64,000 nt of DNA, taken from positions 3,348,001-3,412,000 of the forward strand of contig NC_004663.1 in NCBI RefSeq assembly GCF_000011065.1, read 5' to 3'. The notes beneath the pieces were generated by a model. That model did not search any database, was not told the origin of the DNA, and worked only from the letters and a program-made list of their open reading frames with translations. Position numbers and translations under genes: made by a program. This DNA comes from Bacteroides thetaiotaomicron VPI-5482 (lineage in GTDB: Bacteria > Bacteroidota > Bacteroidia > Bacteroidales > Bacteroidaceae). The stretch's first letter is position 1. Every line of letters starts with the position of its first letter. Of the stretch, positions 60,968-64,000 are shown piece by piece.

Positions 60968-62764
60968 TCAAAACGAATGAAGTATCTGATTGGCCCGGTT
61001 TACGGTAACGGCTGCTGGTATTTCCGGCATATTACCCAAATTGAACGGGGCCAGCATTTTCTCTATCTTCTTTAATCCGGCTTTATTTCCCTTCTTCTCA
61101 AATTCCTGACGAAGAATCGTTATTTTCTCATGTGCCTGAATACCTTCGATCAGACGTTCGAAACGGATACAGCTACGGGCTCCCGGATACACAAGATAAG
61201 TATCTCCAGCCGCCCACGTGCGGAAACGTGAATCGAGCAACGGCTCCAAAGGCCAGCTATTGTATGCCCAACGCAGATAGCCGTCCAGATGCTTCTTCGA
61301 AGAATAGAAACTCATCCATGCAGCCTCAGCAGGATCGGAGAAAGTGAATGTATTGGGATGTGCTTCCGTACAACAAGTATAATAGGTGGTACGTTTATTC
61401 TCGGCCGCACGGCGGAGACGTACTTCTTCCGGGAAGTTCTGTCCGATAACAATGCAATAATCGTACAAGTCCGGCTCTATCTCAGCATGATAATTACCGG
61501 CCAGTGAAACTTTAAACTCCGGATCTGCCTTGCGGATTACTTTCAACGTTTTCTGCATGACATCCATCGGACGCTCGTCCATCGCAATTGCACAAATATC
61601 AAACCATCCCTTTTCTCTCAGATGCTTGGAAAAAGAAGTAAGCATCGCAACCCACATTTCTTCATAAGCAGGTTCTCCCGGTGCTGTCCTCACAAATTTC
61701 AATGAATTTGTTGCCTGATCAAAATACTGGAAAGATAATTCCCAGGGAACCATAGAGTAACAGTTAATCTGCTGATTGATACCGACACTCATCATAAACT
61801 CTACCCAGCGATCAAAAACCGTATAGTCAAAAGCCCAAGTGCCGTCGGCACGTTTCATCCATGTTACCATTGTCTCGAAATAATCTTCAGTCTGACCGTT
61901 CCAAGGTTTATGTGTCAAAGTGGCTGTGATAATCTTTTGACCGGCATCCGCCAGCATTTTCATCAGCGGGCGCATAGCATCCAGATGCTCCTGACTCCAC
62001 AAGGGAACCTGATAATAACGGGCTACGGCAAACGGGCTCTGCCACAAATCCAGATGATAAGCCCATTCGGACGGTGCAGGAAGTTCACGGGAAGAAACAA
62101 GGATTTCGAGATTAAGCTGCTGCAACAGACGGGAACCGTCTTTTATCAGCAAGGCACCCTTGTAGGTTCCGGGAGTAGCCGATTGAGGAATCCAGCATTG
62201 CACCCAGATAGGTTGAACAGTACGTGCCGGAACAGACATTGATTTCAAGTTCGTATCAATCGGGTCGGCTACCAACAACGAATCGTAATCCACTGCTTGA
62301 CGGTGACCGCATGCGCCTCTGCCATCTTTATTCAGTTCATCGGTCATTACATAACGGATGAAACCGGCTTTAAACGCCTCATCCGAAAGGCTATTTCCTT
62401 TTTTATCTTTAAAATCGGTAAAGCTGAAGTTCAGATCTTTCACCTCAGTGCCGGTCCAGACAACAGCCTGCGCATTTATACGTTCGCCACGCCAGCCTTT
62501 TAAAGTGGTAAGCTGCTGTTTTTTCAGCTGAGGAAGCCGATGCTTCGCATAGCGGGTGTCAATAGTTCCCCAGGAAATCTGAGGGTTGGTAACTGCTGCC
62601 CAGTCTTTATCAGAGGGGGAGGAAGGGTCGGGCAGTTCCTGATAAGTTTCTATTGGAAATTTCGGTTGCCCCGTAGGGGTTCCACACTGAGTCACTCCTT
62701 GCTGGGCAAAAAGAGGACTCACACCAATAAGACATGTTAAGCAATAAATCGTAAGTCGTTTCAT
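60968..62764 (-). CDS. Secreted GH123-like glycosidase (former DUF4091)
   Basis: Exported protein of 598 residues with signal peptide MKRLTIYCLTCLIGVSPLFAQ. The N-terminal part looks like a beta-sandwich, and the remaining 400 residues resemble the GH123 TIM-barrel, whose founder members are beta-N-acetylgalactosaminidases. The family's adjacent Asp-Glu catalytic pair is seen in CAIAMDERPMDVM (Asp396-Glu397). No SusC/SusD or other glycan genes are nearby, so the substrate is open. It lies between priA and the phosphatase gene, 55 bp after priA. Confidence 0.85.
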   Translation of the reverse strand: MKRLTIYCLTCLIGVSPLFAQQGVTQCGTPTGQPKFPIETYQELPDPSSPSDKDWAAVTNPQISWGTIDTRYAKHRLPQLKKQQLTTLKGWRGERINAQAVVWTGTEVKDLNFSFTDFKDKKGNSLSDEAFKAGFIRYVMTDELNKDGRGACGHRQAVDYDSLLVADPIDTNLKSMSVPARTVQPIWVQCWIPQSATPGTYKGALLIKDGSRLLQQLNLEILVSSRELPAPSEWAYHLDLWQSPFAVARYYQVPLWSQEHLDAMRPLMKMLADAGQKIITATLTHKPWNGQTEDYFETMVTWMKRADGTWAFDYTVFDRWVEFMMSVGINQQINCYSMVPWELSFQYFDQATNSLKFVRTAPGEPAYEEMWVAMLTSFSKHLREKGWFDICAIAMDERPMDVMQKTLKVIRKADPEFKVSLAGNYHAEIEPDLYDYCIVIGQNFPEEVRLRRAAENKRTTYYTCCTEAHPNTFTFSDPAEAAWMSFYSSKKHLDGYLRWAYNSWPLEPLLDSRFRTWAAGDTYLVYPGARSCIRFERLIEGIQAHEKITILRQEFEKKGNKAGLKKIEKMLAPFNLGNMPEIPAAVTVNRANQILHSF

Positions 62765-62819
62765 GGTTAGTTAATTTATAAAGGTTATTATAAGAAAAAT
62801 ATTAGGTCTGTATCGAGTG

Positions 62820-64000
62820 CTACATGGGGTCTACATCATAATAGACAATCAAGGATTTATAGCGTTCATCCTCCAACATCTCTTTCTGGATACGTTGTAG
62901 CAATTCCCGCGCACGTCCCATCGGGGCATTCTGTTCGATCTTCAGCACTATCTTTTTGATGAATAATGTCTGGATACGAGCAACGGGAGGTTTGTCCGGC
63001 CCCAATACCCGGTTTCCGAACACAGTTCTTAGTTTCTCTGCCATGACCGCAGCCATCTGGTCCAGCAATGCTTCATTATGGTTTTTCAGATAGACATACA
63101 CCAACCGATAGTAAGGGGGATAATGAAACATTTGTCGTTCAGCGAGTTGACCGTCTACCATTTCTTCATAGTTATTACCGATAACCTGATGGATAATGGG
63201 GTGATCAATGCTTTTCGTTTGCAGTACCACCCGCCCGCGTTTATTTTTACGCCCGGCTCGTCCTGCTACTTGTGCCATCAGTTGGAAAGCACGTTCGTAA
63301 GAACGGAAATCCGGATAATTGAGCATGGTGTCCGCGTTCAAGATGCCCACTATACTTACGTGGTCAAAGTCCAGACCTTTCGATACCATTTGCGTACCGA
63401 TCAGTATGTCCGTCTTTCCCTGCTCAAAATCGGCGATAATCTTCTCGTAGGCAGCGCGGGTACGGGTAGTGTCTAAATCCATTCGGGCAACAGCCGCTTC
63501 CGGGAAAAGGACTTTGATGTCATCTTCAATCTTTTCCGTACCAAAGCCACGATTGACCAGTTCTGTTCCTTCACAGGCGGGACAGAACTTCGGCAGTTGA
63601 TAGGTATAGCCGCAATAATGGCAGGTCAGTTGGTTGATACCTTTATGATAAGTCAGACTCACATCGCAGTTCTTACATTTCGGTACCCAGCCGCAAGTAC
63701 GGCATTCTATCATCGGTGCAAATCCGCGACGGTTCTGGAAGAGAATGACTTGTTCTTTCTGTTCCAGTGCTTCTTTCATATATTGTATCAGTAACGGCGA
63801 GAACTGTCCGACCATCCGCCTCTTGCGATGCAGTTCTTTGATATCCACCGGAATAATCTCCGGCAGCTGAATTTCTTTATATCGTTCTTTCAGTTGTACA
63901 AATCCATATTTTCCATTCCTTGCGTTCTGCCATGTTTCTATGGAGGGGGTAGCAGTGCCGAGAAGCGTTTTTGCTCCATACATGGCAGCCAGTACAATAG
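62820..64000 (-). CDS. priA: Primosomal protein N' (PriA helicase), C-terminal part
   Basis: Replication-restart helicase loading DnaB at stalled forks; the visible 393 residues cover the C-terminal half, while the start is beyond the right edge. Motif III-like LGTATPSIETW, the paired zinc-binding cysteines (CRTCGWVPKCKNCDVSL, CHYCGYTYQLPKFCPACEG) and helicase motifs V-VI (VSKGLDFDHVSIVGILNADT, QVAGRAGRKNKRGRVVLQT) are canonical. No frameshift. Confidence 0.97.
   Translation of the reverse strand, partial: IVLAAMYGAKTLLGTATPSIETWQNARNGKYGFVQLKERYKEIQLPEIIPVDIKELHRKRRMVGQFSPLLIQYMKEALEQKEQVILFQNRRGFAPMIECRTCGWVPKCKNCDVSLTYHKGINQLTCHYCGYTYQLPKFCPACEGTELVNRGFGTEKIEDDIKVLFPEAAVARMDLDTTRTRAAYEKIIADFEQGKTDILIGTQMVSKGLDFDHVSIVGILNADTMLNYPDFRSYERAFQLMAQVAGRAGRKNKRGRVVLQTKSIDHPIIHQVIGNNYEEMVDGQLAERQMFHYPPYYRLVYVYLKNHNEALLDQMAAVMAEKLRTVFGNRVLGPDKPPVARIQTLFIKKIVLKIEQNAPMGRARELLQRIQKEMLEDERYKSLIVYYDVDPM

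Overview
This window looks like a core chromosomal segment of a Bacteroides species, probably close to the B. thetaiotaomicron / B. ovatus group. The evidence is the Bacteroidales-type protein sequences, the Bacteroides -33 TTTG / -7 TAnnTTTG promoters, weak Shine-Dalgarno use at most genes, the long-form urocanate hydratase, and a gene order I recall from that group. The species is an inference, since no database search was possible.

Layout. (1) 1-4.2 kb, minus strand: a tripartite RND efflux operon (TetR regulator, TolC-like outer membrane factor, lipoprotein adaptor, RND pump cut by the window edge). (2) 4.4-10.9 kb, minus strand: a complete histidine-to-glutamate operon in the order hutU, ftcD, hutI, cyclodeaminase, hutH. 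(3) 10.9-15.7 kb: a small secreted protein, a 1-kb non-coding stretch rich in repeats, a membrane-anchored MutS-family ATPase and two unknown small proteins. (4) 15.8-47.7 kb, minus strand: one large information-processing supercluster. In transcription order it holds tRNA-Thr, -Tyr, -Gly, -Thr, tuf, tRNA-Trp, secE, nusG, rplKAJL, rpoBC, a DUF3467-like gene, rpsL, rpsG, fusA, then the S10, spc and alpha ribosomal clusters with secY, map, infA and rpoA, ending at rplQ with a clear terminator. Internal hairpins after rplL, rpoC and fusA probably tune the ratios of products. (5) 47.7-49.2 kb: ribosome hibernation factor, Xer recombinase and rpsU. (6) 49.4-55.3 kb, plus strand: an M24 aminopeptidase, a gamma-carbonic-anhydrase-like protein, a mosaic of repeats, and two translationally coupled thioredoxin-fold proteins. 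(7) 55.5-64 kb: waaA, gltX, a 7TM-HD phosphodiesterase, a low-molecular-weight phosphotyrosine phosphatase, a GH123-like secreted protein and the C-terminal part of PriA.

The coding content is mostly housekeeping. The unexplained signals lie in the non-coding DNA. There are two separate arrays of four 10-bp palindromes at strictly constant periods (22 bp around 12.1 kb, 23 bp around 51.2 kb). There are also two copies of a MITE-like element with shared 27-bp terminal inverted repeats, one of them nested in an older copy framed by further inverted and direct repeats. These are the best candidates for something undescribed in this window.
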